Assembly: GCF_964019385.1 (NCBI RefSeq)
Contig: NC_088651.1
Span: 3,376,101-3,440,100 of the forward strand
Direction: 5' to 3'
DNA length: 64,000 bases
DNA from: Sycon ciliatum
Lineage: Eukaryota > Porifera > Calcarea > Leucosolenida > Sycettidae
Shown here: positions 51,500 through 61,422 of the stretch, piece after piece
How positions within the stretch are numbered: the first letter of the stretch is position 1
Layout of the letters: the number at the start of each line of letters is the position of its first letter
Position numbers and translations under genes: made by a program
The notes under the pieces: generated by a model
Databases searched by the model: none
The model's input: the letters and a program-made list of their open reading frames with translations, nothing else
What the model was told of the DNA's origin: nothing

Positions 51500-52314
51500 T
51501 GACCAAGCGGCTTTTACGGGCAACAATATTATGACTATAAAACGCAAGGTATTGTAAGAGCAATTTTCTGAAAATAATGTTAAAACACGAAATATAAAAA
51601 TGCATTATCACACCGTAGCCACTTTTATGGGCAAATTCCAATACAAGGCAATAAGAAAACGCGGATGAAGTTAACCTTGTAAACCCAAAGTAAAGACAAA
51701 AGATGTCAACAATAGAACTACAAATTTAAAAAAAAAACATCAGGTCATAAAAACTACTTTAAAACATAACCAAATGACAGCAAAGCGTGGAGAATGAGAT
51801 TGACTTACAAAACAAAAGTAGTCCTACTATGCTTACAAAACAGAATCTACCTACACCACTAAGGAAGAAACATTAAATGATTGCAGTCTCGCAAACACCG
51901 GCCTCTATCTAACGACCCATCAAACAATAACTCCTGAAATTCTTGACTGACTTTTTCTGGTAGGAGCTACGGCAGCCACGAAAACAGGTCACTGCCCAAC
52001 GGAGTAAAGTGAACGAGAGCAGGCATCGCAATCGACCCATAACCAGCGAGTAGGCCAAGCCACTGTGTTTATCGACATACTGGGCTGCAAGACACTTGAG
52101 AAAGCGGTCTGCCTCCCGGCCACACATGCCATTCGTGGCGAAAACCAACCGGGTGAACGTGCCTCGGTCTATATTCACAACACGCGCTCCGTATTCCCGC
52201 TTTTTCATGCCGTCATGCTTTGGAGATGGCGCTGGACTTCTGGACGCGACAGCAGGTTTGGCTTTGGGTTGCTTTGGGTGAGTCACCCGAACATCAAAAA
52301 ACATCAAGAAACCT
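51500..52314 (-). mobile_element. RLE LINE type B, third copy
   Basis: Same as 48672-49440 with small differences, including a short duplication (TTGGGTTGCTTTGGG) near 52265. Endonuclease frame 51909-52307. Ends in a TCA tract at 52315. Confidence 0.8.
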
Positions 52315-52384
52315 CATCATCATCATCATCTGCGTTGCCGAAAAAATAATAATAGTAAAATTTAAAAAAATAATAATAATAAAC

Positions 52385-52590
52385 CGGGCATTATGCAGCT
52401 GTGTAAGCAGTAGATGCACAGTGCGACTGCCAGGCATCTCTGTCAGATGCCAACTGGCAATTCTCATTTAGAGACATACCAGTCCACGAAACGATATTGT
52501 CAGCAAAGGAAATCTTCGGACGACCACGCTTTCTCTTACCATCCACGACACAAAACATCACGTCACGTTCAAGCTCGCAGCCAGATGGGC
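52385..52590 (-). pseudogene. RTE/CR1-type LINE C-terminal remnant
   Basis: GKRKRGRPKISFADNIVSWTG followed by ASDRDAW is the common C-terminal signature of endonuclease/RT LINE proteins. Upstream it decays. Confidence 0.7.
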
Positions 52591-52689
52591 GGCATGTGTG
52601 CCCGAAATAGGTCAGTTTGATATACACAACTCTAAAGAGGGCCGATAACGGAATAAGTAGAAAGGAAAAGAAAAAATAGAAAAAATGGA

Positions 52690-53055
52690 ATCCAGACATC
52701 AAGCAGTACAGTAATCAAGCACCAAATCGACTTCAAGCTTAGTACAAGAACTATCAAGATCATCGAGAAACTCAACAGATTCCAAAAAGATGGTCAAAAT
52801 ACTTCTTAAACGCCACTGGGTCTTTAAAAAGATCCCTGAGTTGGTTTGCGAATGTAGAGGTACGGTGGTGTCTGCGCCACTCGGCATGCAGTGTATTAAA
52901 GAAAATTGCGGGCCGATTAGAAAAAGAATTCACTCCATCAGTTGTTCGGTGCTTAGATATGGCAATGGAAGCATTAGGGTGGCTTCTAGTTCTAAGGCCT
53001 GTTGTGATCGGTGGAAATAATTCTGTTAGGGTAGGCAGTGAGATGATGACATGAT
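52690..53055 (-). pseudogene. LINE C-terminal remnant
   Basis: Minus frame with LPTLTELFPPITTGLRTRSHPN, FFNTLHAEWR and FKKYFDHLF near its end. It adjoins the hammerhead-family insertion at 53068. Confidence 0.5.
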
Positions 53056-53067
53056 TTCTATGAATAA

Positions 53068-53347
53068 TCATGAAGTTGGTTGCTCCAACGAGAAGCACAC
53101 GCTTCTTGCCGAACTTGACAATTGACTGACTCACGACTGCCATCCTGAGCACACGAGGAGCACACCTGTGTATTGGGCAGGGAGTGGTGCTTTCTTACAG
53201 GTTTGCTGAGCGGAAGGTGCGACGTGCTCCTCGTGTGCTCCGGATGGCAGTCGTGAGTCAGTCAAGTGTTAAGTTCGGCAAGACGCGTGTGCTCCTCGTT
53301 GGAGCAACCAACTTCATGACTATTACCGCGAAGTCGCAACTTCTAAG
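53068..53347. mobile_element. Short hammerhead-family element with 12-bp target duplication
   Basis: Flanked by TTCTATGAATAA at 53056-53067 and 53348-53359. Two inverted copies of the terminal 100-170 bp of the 21824-22499 family, with the hammerhead core deleted (only the 3' arm TGTATTGGGCAG remains near 53168). Confidence 0.75.
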
Positions 53348-53447
53348 TTCTATGAATAAACTGTAACTGGGCAAAGTTTAGAATCACATAGTTCTGCCCT
53401 ATTTTGTTGTTGTAGAAGTTTATTTGTGGTCACGTGAAACCACTCTA

Positions 53448-53640
53448 AACAGTGAAACCTGTCAAGGCGACCACTCGGATAAGGCGACCACCTGTCCCAG
53501 AAGACCACTGTTACATGTACCAGGACCAAGGGATGCTTTTTCCAGTCAAATGACCCTGGATAAGAAGACCACCTGGCCATGGAGACCACATTTTGAATGT
53601 CCCTTGAGTGGTCGTCTTAGACAGATTTCACAGTGTGTAC
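53448..53640. mobile_element. MITE with CAGTGAAACCTGTC-type ends
   Basis: The left end ACAGTGAAACCTGTC and right end GACAGATTTCACAGT form an imperfect inverted repeat. The interior is made of repeated GACCACCTG-like units in both orientations. Confidence 0.6.
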
Positions 53641-54479
53641 ATCCAATCGCGACCGTTGTTAGTATTCGGTGTAACAAGCCAAGCATGCCCGATTAGTGCA
53701 AACCCAAAACGGCACGCTTTACATTTCTAAAGAAGAGAGAAGGCGGCGATGAACCCACACTTTGTGGGCTTCTTATTTTCTCCATCAGTGCCTTGTTTCT
53801 AGTTCCTTCCTCGTAAGCTGCTTTATCCTTTTTTCGTTTTGGCTATGGTCCTGCATGGTCAATATTATCTTATACTGAGGGTTTTGCACTCCAGAAACCT
53901 TTGCAAAGGTTCGTTTTTAACGAATTTTATGTACTAACGAAATACGTTGTAACCGGACCTGTCATTGTCAACAGTTGTATAGACCACGTTTCGTTAGAGG
54001 ATTTCAGATTTCTATTTGCTAAAGCCAAGAAAAAGTAAAGGGGTTTATGTACTAACCGGACTCGTTGTAATAACAGACGACCTGTAATGCATTGAACTGT
54101 GTTTGGGTTACTAGTATGGGATCTAAAACCTTGGCGCAACCTTTTACCGTTGGTCTGCCAACATTGATCCTGATGCCCGTATCAACCTGCTGGTGAAGGG
54201 ATTCTGGACCGATAGCCGCTTGAGCAGCCTTGTCCACAGGAAAGCCGTTCGTTACGGCTTCCGGCAGCTTGCGGTATTCCGGGTCAGCAGCACCTTCGTA
54301 TAGCCAAGTTCGGAGAGGACTGTATGGCCGTTTCCTCTTCCTCATGCGACACCTGACGGAGAACACAGTTGCAGTGCTCGATTTCTTCCTAACCAGCTTC
54401 ATCCTCACGGTCTGTTGCACTTACTGTGTGTCTCCACGGGCAGTCTGCGACCTTGTGATCGGCACCCGGTCTCCACTGA

Positions 54480-55016
54480 GCCACTAACCGAAAAGGCGTC
54501 AGCTTCTCCAGTATTCGCACGAGTCGTGGAGACGTCAACTTATCCAGCATCTTGGCATTTAGGATAGGTACGAGCGGCTTATGATCGACTAGCTGCTCGG
54601 AATCAGCACCAGCCAGGAACAGTCTAGCCTTGTGGACTGCCTAGACTACCACCAGCAGTTCAATCTCCGTTGCAGAGTACCTGGCATCGGTCTCTGTGAC
54701 GTGCCGTGAAGCACACTGCACTAGACGCCACCGTCGTCCACTTGCTGCTGCCACAGTGCCATGCCGAGACCGTTTGACTGCGAGGCGTCTGTCTCGAGAC
54801 GAAGCGGCTGTGCTGGGTCGAAGGTAGCCAATACTCGACATAACAGCTCCTCTAGTATAGCTGTGAATGCCTGTGCTGCGGATCCTCCCAGACGAACTCA
54901 TTCTTTGGAGAGATCAGAGACCGGATCGGGAATAGAAGCTCCGCTAGGCGCGGCGTGAGCGCGTCGCACTTCTACACGAGTCCACAGAAGGACCGGACAT
55001 CAGTGCGGTTGGTGCG
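54480..55016 (-). pseudogene. Ty3/Gypsy RNase H remnant
   Basis: Starts with TDVRSFCGLV (normally contiguous with RT), then a degenerate RNase H with WRLVQCASRHVTETDARYS and a DHKPLVPILN-like end. Multiple stops. Confidence 0.75.
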
Positions 55017-55380
55017 GATTGGGAATTTGCATATAATATAATCTTTATTAAAGGATCTCCCAGAGGCGATGGCCTGTCGAGGGGATCTCCTGATGCAAAT
55101 CATGCAATAGAAATAAACAGTGAGGAAAACTACACGTGTTACAATATATGCTACATAAATTACCAATAAACATAGGGCTGGGTTGTTAAAAATAAAACAA
55201 TTAATTTAAATTTAGAAGTTGCGACTTCGGCGGTAATAGTCATGAAGTTGATTGTTCCAACTAGGAACACACGCTTCTTGCCGAACTTGACACTTGACTG
55301 ACTCACGACTGCCATCCGGAGCACACGAGGAGCACGTCGCACCTTCCACTCGGCAAACCTGCAAGAAAGCACCACTCCCT

Positions 55381-55426
55381 GCTCAATACACGGTGTTTCG
55401 GGGAATTCACCCCTCATCAGTTGAGC
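55381..55426 (-). ncRNA. Hammerhead ribozyme, intact core (copy 1)
   Basis: Minus strand: GCTCAA, CTGATGA, GGGG/CCCC stem II with a six-base loop, GAAA, CA-CCG-TG stem III, TA cleavage site, TTGAGC. Identical in layout to 55912-55957. Confidence 0.8.
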
Positions 55427-55911
55427 TTGAGTAGGCTGAGGAAGATTGTGCCTGAAAAGCACCACTTATATACTGCTCTCCAGGCCAAACCATCACCAGG
55501 GATACAAACTTACAGAGACGCTTTGTTTCCAGCGCGACAAACACCTCGTGAAGCTCCAGGAAGCAGCGTGAGTCAGAATCGCTCATGGAGTTGTGATAAG
55601 CAGACGTTGAGAGCCAGATAGCTATTCGCAACGCTGTCACCTCCAACAACTAGTCGCACGTCCGCGTGAGGGACAACAATACGAACTTAGAAGTTGCGAC
55701 TTCGGCGGTAATAGTCATGAAGTTGATTGTTGATTGTTTGTTGTTGGAGGTGACAGCGTTGCGAATAGCTCTGCTTATCACAACTCCATGAGCGATTCTG
55801 ACTCACGTCTCTGTAAGCGTCTCTGTAAGTTTGTATCCCTGGTGATGGTTTGGCCTGGAGAGCAGTATATAAGTGGTGCTTTTCAGGCACAATCTTCCTC
55901 AGCCTACTCAA

Positions 55912-55957
55912 GCTCAACTGATGAGGGGTGAATTCCCCGAAACACCGTGTATTGAGC
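55912..55957 (+). ncRNA. Hammerhead ribozyme, intact core (copy 2)
   Basis: Stem I 55912-55917 with 55952-55957, core CTGATGA 55918-55924, stem II GGGG 55925-55928 with CCCC, core GAAA, two-base-pair stem III, cleavage after A at 55951. The TATATAA box at 55866-55872 would start transcripts about 20 bases before the ribozyme. Confidence 0.8.
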
Positions 55958-56340
55958 AGGGAGTGGTGCTTTCTTGCAGGTTTGCCGAGTGGAAGGTGCG
56001 ACGTGCTCCTCGTGTGCTCCGGATGGCAGTCGTGAGTCAGTCAAGTGTCAAGTTCGGCAAGAAGCGTGTGTTCCTAGTTGGAACAATCAACTTCATGACT
56101 ATTACCGCCGAAGTCGCAACTTCTAAGTTCGTATTGTTGTCCCTCACGCGGACGTGCGACTAGTTGTTGGAGGTGACAGCGTTGCGAATAGCTATCTGGC
56201 TCTCAACGTCTGCTTATCACAACTCCTTGAGCGATTCTGACTCACGCTGCTACCTGGAGCTTCACGAGGTGTTTGTCGCGCTGGAAACAAAGCGTCTCTG
56301 TAAGTTTGTATCCCTGGTGATGGTTTGGCCTGGAGAGCAG

Positions 56341-56347
56341 TATATAA
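56341..56347 (+). promoter_or_regulatory. TATA box of hammerhead repeat
   Basis: TATATAAG, about 46 bases before the ribozyme. Equivalents at 55866-55872 (plus), 55467-55473 (minus) and 22045-22051 (minus). Confidence 0.5.
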
Positions 56348-56386
56348 GTGGTGCTTTTCAGGCACAATCTTCCTCAGCCTACTCAA

Positions 56387-56432
56387 GCTCAACTGATGAG
56401 GGGTGAATTCCCCGAAACACCGTGTATTGAGC
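56387..56432 (+). ncRNA. Hammerhead ribozyme, intact core (copy 3)
   Basis: Stem I 56387-56392 with 56427-56432, core CTGATGA 56393-56399, stem II GGGG 56400-56403 with CCCC 56410-56413, GAAA 56414-56417, stem III CA/TG with loop CCG, cleavage after 56426. It lies 475 bp from copy 2 in the same orientation, so an RNA spanning both could release a unit-length fragment. Confidence 0.8.
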
Positions 56433-56575
56433 AGGAAGTGGTGCTTTCTTGCAGGTTTGCCGAGTGGAAGGTGCGACGTGCTCCTCGTGTGCTCCGGATG
56501 GCAGTCGTGAGTCAGTCAAGTGTCAAGTTCGGCAAGAAGCGTGTGTTCCTAGTTGGAACAATCAACTTAATTAAT

Positions 56576-56887
56576 TTAAATGTCCAGGGATATACCACTA
56601 CAGTCAAATTTAAAACTTTTCACGTGCAAGCGACATTGCTGCTGAAATTTAGAAAGTGAATCTTGGGATGTCAGCCTTGGTGGAAGGCAGTTCCACAGCT
56701 TTCCGATTTTATGCAGAAAGAGAGAGGAAGAGATGCGGCCATGAGAATTGAAAATCAGTTTGTTTGGTCGGCGTGCGCTAGAAGAGATATTGATGTCAAA
56801 GCGGGATAGATAATCTGGGTGCCAATGGATATACTTGAACAAAATGGTGATGGAAATGTAAGTGCGTCGGAAGTGAAGGGATTCCAA
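56576..56887 (-). pseudogene. LINE RT C-terminal fragment inside Gypsy
   Basis: Contains HPDYLSRFDINISSSARRPN and LWNCLPPRLTSQDSLSKF. Its 3' untranslated part is at 55017-55211, on the other side of the hammerhead element. Related to 37961-38313. Confidence 0.75.
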
Positions 56888-56904
56888 ATTACACAGCCTA
56901 TTTA

Positions 56905-57800
56905 AATTATTCTTCGATTCATAGCGATCAAAATCAATCTTCGCAGACCGCAGCAGGCATCTGCAGATCTTTGCTTGTAAAATGTATCCTCCACTAAGCT
57001 ATGATCAGGACTGCAGCCATTCGGCGTCACCACAAATCCGCAGTACGATGGTCTGGGTGCCGCAAAGACGAATTTGCGGCGGTTCAGTGTTATTCGCTTC
57101 TCCGAGCTTGGAAAGCTGGCAAAGCTTGGGCACATTGCGGACCCTCTGGGTTTGCACCTCAAGCTCAGTGTCGTACACGATGACATCCTTGACCACTTTC
57201 TGAAGATTCGAAAACCTGGCGAACACTTCGTAAGTGCTCCGGTTGTGATCATCACCTGCCGACATACCAAGGCCCATGACAAACCCCTTGAAACGGTAGG
57301 CACCCCATGGCGACATGAACGTTGTGAGCTATACCGTCGAGGTATACCTGCCAGTAGCCATGTTAAGAGTCTAGGGTGATGAAGTAGTACTGTATCCCCA
57401 CTGGGATCGACGCGACGACCTCCCGAGGTGCTCGGGTTGGGTATGCGGGCCTCTTGACCCATTTATTTAGACCCATCAGGTTCACCGTGATGCACGGCTC
57501 AATGGAATTCTTCTTGGGGACAACCACCAGTGGGTGGCACCAAGTGTATGCTTCGCCGACAGGCACCTTCGCAATGACGCCCTTGTCCACCATGTCGGAC
57601 AGCTGTTTCTGCACAGCATCCCGCCGCTTTAATGGGATGAAGCGAGCGCGATACAGGCGGCATGGCAACGCGCCGGTGACTAGCTCGATGTGCATCGGCT
57701 CACCACTCATGGCCTTGAGCAGGGTATCCGAAAAAACCTTCTGGAAACTTTTCCAGCAAGGTCCGTCGAATTTCCTCAGCTGCCGTCGACGCAGCACCTA
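56905..57800 (-). pseudogene. Ty3/Gypsy reverse transcriptase remnant
   Basis: Two overlapping frames carry ARFIPLKRRDAVQKQL, HPLVVVPKKN, LMGLNKWVKRPAYPT and IPVGIQYYFITLDS, then TPWGAYRFKGFVMGLGMS. The catalytic YIDD-equivalent reads VIVYDTEL. After it comes ITLNRRKFVFA..YCGFVVTPNG. Frame changes near 57370 and 57200. Confidence 0.85.
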
Positions 57801-57850
57801 CTGACGTGTCGGCGACTTCGGATGTTTTTTCGGAGGGAGGGGGATGTGAG

Positions 57851-58333
57851 CCACTCGCGTTGTGCCCTTAGACGGGAGTAGGGGCAATGATGTAGGCGAT
57901 CATTTCGAATAGCGGACATGATGAGCTAGGAAAACAATCTTTCGAGCTCTCTCGTTGTTTTTTTGTTTACCCGTTTGACTAGCCTACATGCAGCATCACT
58001 ACATGCACTCAGCAGGCAAAAGCGCCGTAGAAGTCGCGAGGGTATTGTGGATTTTCACGAAAAATCCCTTATTTTGCATCCTTTTCGTACTCAACCCTAT
58101 GCTTAGCAAGATTATGCGCAGTTTTCTACAAAACCTGCGGGATTATCCTAGAGCTATGCTCGTTTTCAGAAAGCGCTAAATACTGTATAATAGGTAATCA
58201 GGTAATTTTTAGGTGTATTTAAGGTTCGGTACGAGCAGTCTGCCAGGTTTCAGGTGTGATGAAGAATTGGGGGATCCGCCTACCCCTCAAATACAGTGCA
58301 CACTCTAGTGCCTCATAGGTTGTGTATAATTAT
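57851..58333. other. No gene recognised
   Basis: A short remnant of the Helitron-like 3' end (GAGCTCTCTCG near 57940). Otherwise no frames or repeats that I can support. Confidence 0.35.
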
Positions 58334-58848
58334 TCCCGTAGCTATGCAGAAGACGTTACTTCAGTAACGTCTGGCGCTAGCCAGGGTCCACACAGCTTTA
58401 ATTCCCGTAGCTATGCAGAAGACGGTACTTCAGTAACGTCTGGCGCTAGCCAGGGTCCACACAGCTTTAATTCCCGTAGCTATGCAGAAGCCGGTACTTC
58501 AGGAACGTCTGGCGCTAGCCAGGGTCCACACAGCTTTAATTTGGTGTTTGTGTGTTTGTGTCACGCCTGGAGCTACGGTATCTGTCCCGTATCCGGCCCA
58601 TACCTGTGATTTTGGTGTTTGTTTGTTTGTGTGTATGTTTGTGTCACGCCTGGAACTAGGAAGAATTAGTATGTATGCGAAGTGTATCGGGGGATGCATG
58701 CAGGGCGCGCGATAGTGCGGGTTCGAATCCCAGGTTATGTCTTAAAAAGAAGGATTTTTAAAGAATTTATAACATCCCTATGCTTTTTTTGTCTAGGTCA
58801 TCAAGGCAAAAAGCATAGCGTAGGGCCCTGAGCTTCCAAGCTCTCTTG
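58334..58848 (+). mobile_element. Helitron-like element, copy c (internally deleted)
   Basis: Three 69-bp minisatellite B units (58334, 58403, 58472), GTTT tracts, one arm of the foldback with the B-box-like segment, then the hairpin and TCTTG before TTT. Flanked by T and TT with no duplication. Confidence 0.7.
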
Positions 58849-59340
58849 TTTAGTTGCCTGAATCAGTTCTCTACCGAAATAACCAAATTTTAAATTACAC
58901 CGAAAAACGTGATAATAATAATACAGTAATCTAGATACAGAACAGAACAACAAGGACAATCAAGGTTTGTTTGCTGCCACTTCAAGTTTCATGCTCTTGC
59001 AATCATCAAGCTACATGAAGATTGGGTGCCGACCATGCCAGTAAATATGCCAGGAGAAGGTGGCAGGAAAAGCTGTGAGAATGTGGAGGCTAGCGATGTT
59101 ATCTAACTTATCTTAGGCAGGAGTATGCTAGATGTAACGCTAGAAGTATCCGCGGGGCCTACCCTACGCCTACGGACCGCACACCGAACAAGTTCGGGCA
59201 TGTATATGTTTATGTGATGGGTGCCACTGAGAATTGAGGACACCTGTAAATTGAGGACACGTGACCTCAGCCTCTTGGGTATCCGTGCTTGTCAGGTTCG
59301 ACGGTAGTTCATGAACCAAGCACGGACAAATTAGTCCCAG
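58849..59340. other. No gene recognised
   Basis: Spacer between the Helitron-like copy and a LINE remnant. Nothing supportable was seen. Confidence 0.35.
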
Positions 59341-60310
59341 GGTGTGACCTTCGACCACAACTGCTGTTCCGCAACCATCTCCATCTGGCTGCAGTCAGAG
59401 CCAGCCAGCCCATTGGCTTCTTTAGAAAGCTGTGCCCAATACTCCACCGTAAGGGCGGCCTCAGCGTATAAAGGATTCATCCGCCCAACCATGGAATATG
59501 CTCAACTAGTCTGACAAGGCGCAGCCCAGTCCAAAAATGTTTTATCGCTCTTGTCCGCACACACTTTGCTATCACCCGTTATGAGCCCTCTGGATTCATT
59601 CCACGTAGAGTAGCGATGTCATAGCGCACTGTGTTAAATTACTACCACCCCGCATCATTCTATCTTATATTTTTATTAGATCCATAAATACAAATACGAA
59701 TACAAACCTCGAGAAGCTTGACCACATCTAGCAGCGGTACGTATAATATTATGTGAAACATTTTCCATGGGACCATGCTCCCAAGCTTATCATTGCGTGG
59801 GTAGGTCTGGAGACTCTGCTACCCGTTCGAGCTGCACTACACTTCCAGTCCAACACATCTGACAGACATGCTGCCACCTGCTGTCCCTGGGCCTGCCTGC
59901 CCCAGAACCCGCCACCAAAATTAAGTGAAACACTCCCATGCCTTCCGGTTGTCAAACCCCCTCCCAGCAAAAAGTCCTGACATCCTACACCGATCCTTCC
60001 CGCTCGGCCTACTCACGCCATGGAATGCTCTACCCTCTGACATCATGAAGGTTCTCCCATCGTAGGAAGCGCTGCAGCGCTTCAAGGCAGTAGTGCGCAA
60101 GTACCTCCTTGATCAAACTTGTGGGACTGCTGTCGATGTGTACTCCACCGACAAGCATACTACTAGTAGTTGGTGGATATAACTCTTTCTTCTTCCTTTC
60201 TTTTGAACCCCCCCCCCCCCCCCTGGTGCGCGTATTGTGCATGGATACCGAGACCTTTGGTCGGACGAGTTTTTTTTCTTTTTTGTTTTTTTACTTTTAT
60301 TCACAAACCC
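59340..60310 (+). pseudogene. Strongly decayed LINE 3' portion
   Basis: Frames give HLAAVRASQPIGFFRKLCPILH, then a broken RPTMEYAQLVW-like part, then TPWNALPSDIM and LQRFKAVVRKYL. This is the order seen in 12070-12790. A poly-C run is at 60211-60226. The 3' untranslated part includes CCGAGACCTTTGGTCGG, matched in antisense at 11870-11895. Confidence 0.7.
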
Positions 60311-60556
60311 AACTCGTAAAATAAAATTATGTGGACAAAACCAAACTGCTACTGAGTAGGGGCTTCACTGGGCAGCAGTGATGGTGAGGTACCAGGGGCT
60401 CCACCGACCAAAGGTCTCGGCTTCAATGCCACATGCACGCACCTCTCACCTCCCAATGCCCCACCCTACAGCGGTGCTAGCGGATACTAGTGGTCAGTCC
60501 CGACTCAATAGTTGTTTGTTCTGTCAACCCTCAACTTCTGTGTTCTGGTCGTATAT

Positions 60557-61043
60557 TAGGCCTTGACGGATTATGCTAATATTTTCGTTCAATTATGCTT
60601 TTCGCATTGCTGAAAAATGGCAGAATTATGCTATTTTTATGCTAAAAGTTATCATATTATGCCGCATTATGCTCACATATGCTGCTAATGTATATGATGC
60701 TTCTGTGCAAAATAACACGGGGATTTTTTTGTATAGGGCGTTGTACTGTAGTAGCAAAAGTTCAACGGGGTCAACGCGCCGTCCGACCTACAATTGTAGC
60801 TACGACCGTCACTGATTGTAGTGGACTGGACATGTTATCAAGGGAGTCGTAAACCTACGACTTCCTGGTGCATCTACTTGTACTTGTACTTGTAGAACAT
60901 GTACAACTGTATGGAATTTGATGCGAACAGGCGGATTATTCCAATTTATGCGATTCGTATGCAATTTGCCTCGAATTATGCGATTATTCGATTTTGGTAG
61001 GAATTATGCGAAAAATTATGCTAGCATAATCCGTCAAGGCCTA
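60557..61043. mobile_element. Complete non-autonomous hAT-type element, 487 bp
   Basis: The perfect terminal inverted repeat TAGGCCTTGACGGATTATGC at both ends is flanked by an exact 8-bp target duplication TCGTATAT (60549-60556 and 61044-61051). An 8-bp duplication is the hAT hallmark. The interior is rich in GCATAAT repeats and has no ORF. Confidence 0.85.
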
Positions 61044-61268
61044 TCGTATATTCGTTCGCCCTGCCACTTTTTCATCTTTGTTACTGATTTTGCCTCGAGC
61101 CGGGTTGGAATTCTTTGTAAAAAAGAAAAAAATGCACGAACTGTTCAAGAGTTCATTGTATGCTTGTGATGAGATTTTTCATCTTCGGCAGTAAGCAAAG
61201 TCTGTTGGCAATGTGGTATTGCGGGATGATTCAGTGTTTGCTTCCGTCGGAACACCCATATTATCATA

Positions 61269-61274
61269 TTTATT
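61269..61274 (-). terminator. Polyadenylation signal of the phosphatase gene
   Basis: AATAAA on the minus strand, about 150 bases after the stop codon. Confidence 0.45.
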
Positions 61275-61422
61275 GCAAATTCTTAAACCTCGTGTGGACA
61301 CATCCGCCAATGTGAAGAGATTTGTCGATATCCAACTACGGTCATAAGGAAAAGCAGGGAAGTAAATTTCTGCTCATATAATATTATTCACATAATAACT
61401 TGTAAGGTGTATGGGGTGTGTT

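Larger units (their letters stand above)
55212..56568. mobile_element. Penelope-like/retrozyme-like element: three repeats, 13-bp target duplication
   Basis: Flanked by AATTAATTTAAAT (55199-55211 and 56569-56581). Composed of one minus copy (55235-55690) and two plus copies (55730-56163 and 56164-56568) of a repeat of about 430 bp. Each has a TATATAA box and a hammerhead with an intact core. The second plus copy is complete in the region where the first has a short deletion. No ORF, so mobilisation must be in trans. Confidence 0.75.
53930..57850 (-). mobile_element. Decayed Ty3/Gypsy LTR retrotransposon pol with nested insertions
   Basis: In minus-strand order: RT (57800-56905), RNase H (55016-54480), and the connection toward integrase (54480-53930). 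The reading is broken by stops and shifts. A LINE (55017-56905) interrupts it between RT and RNase H. A 1.36-kb hammerhead element interrupts that LINE. No LTRs were identified around it. Confidence 0.8.
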
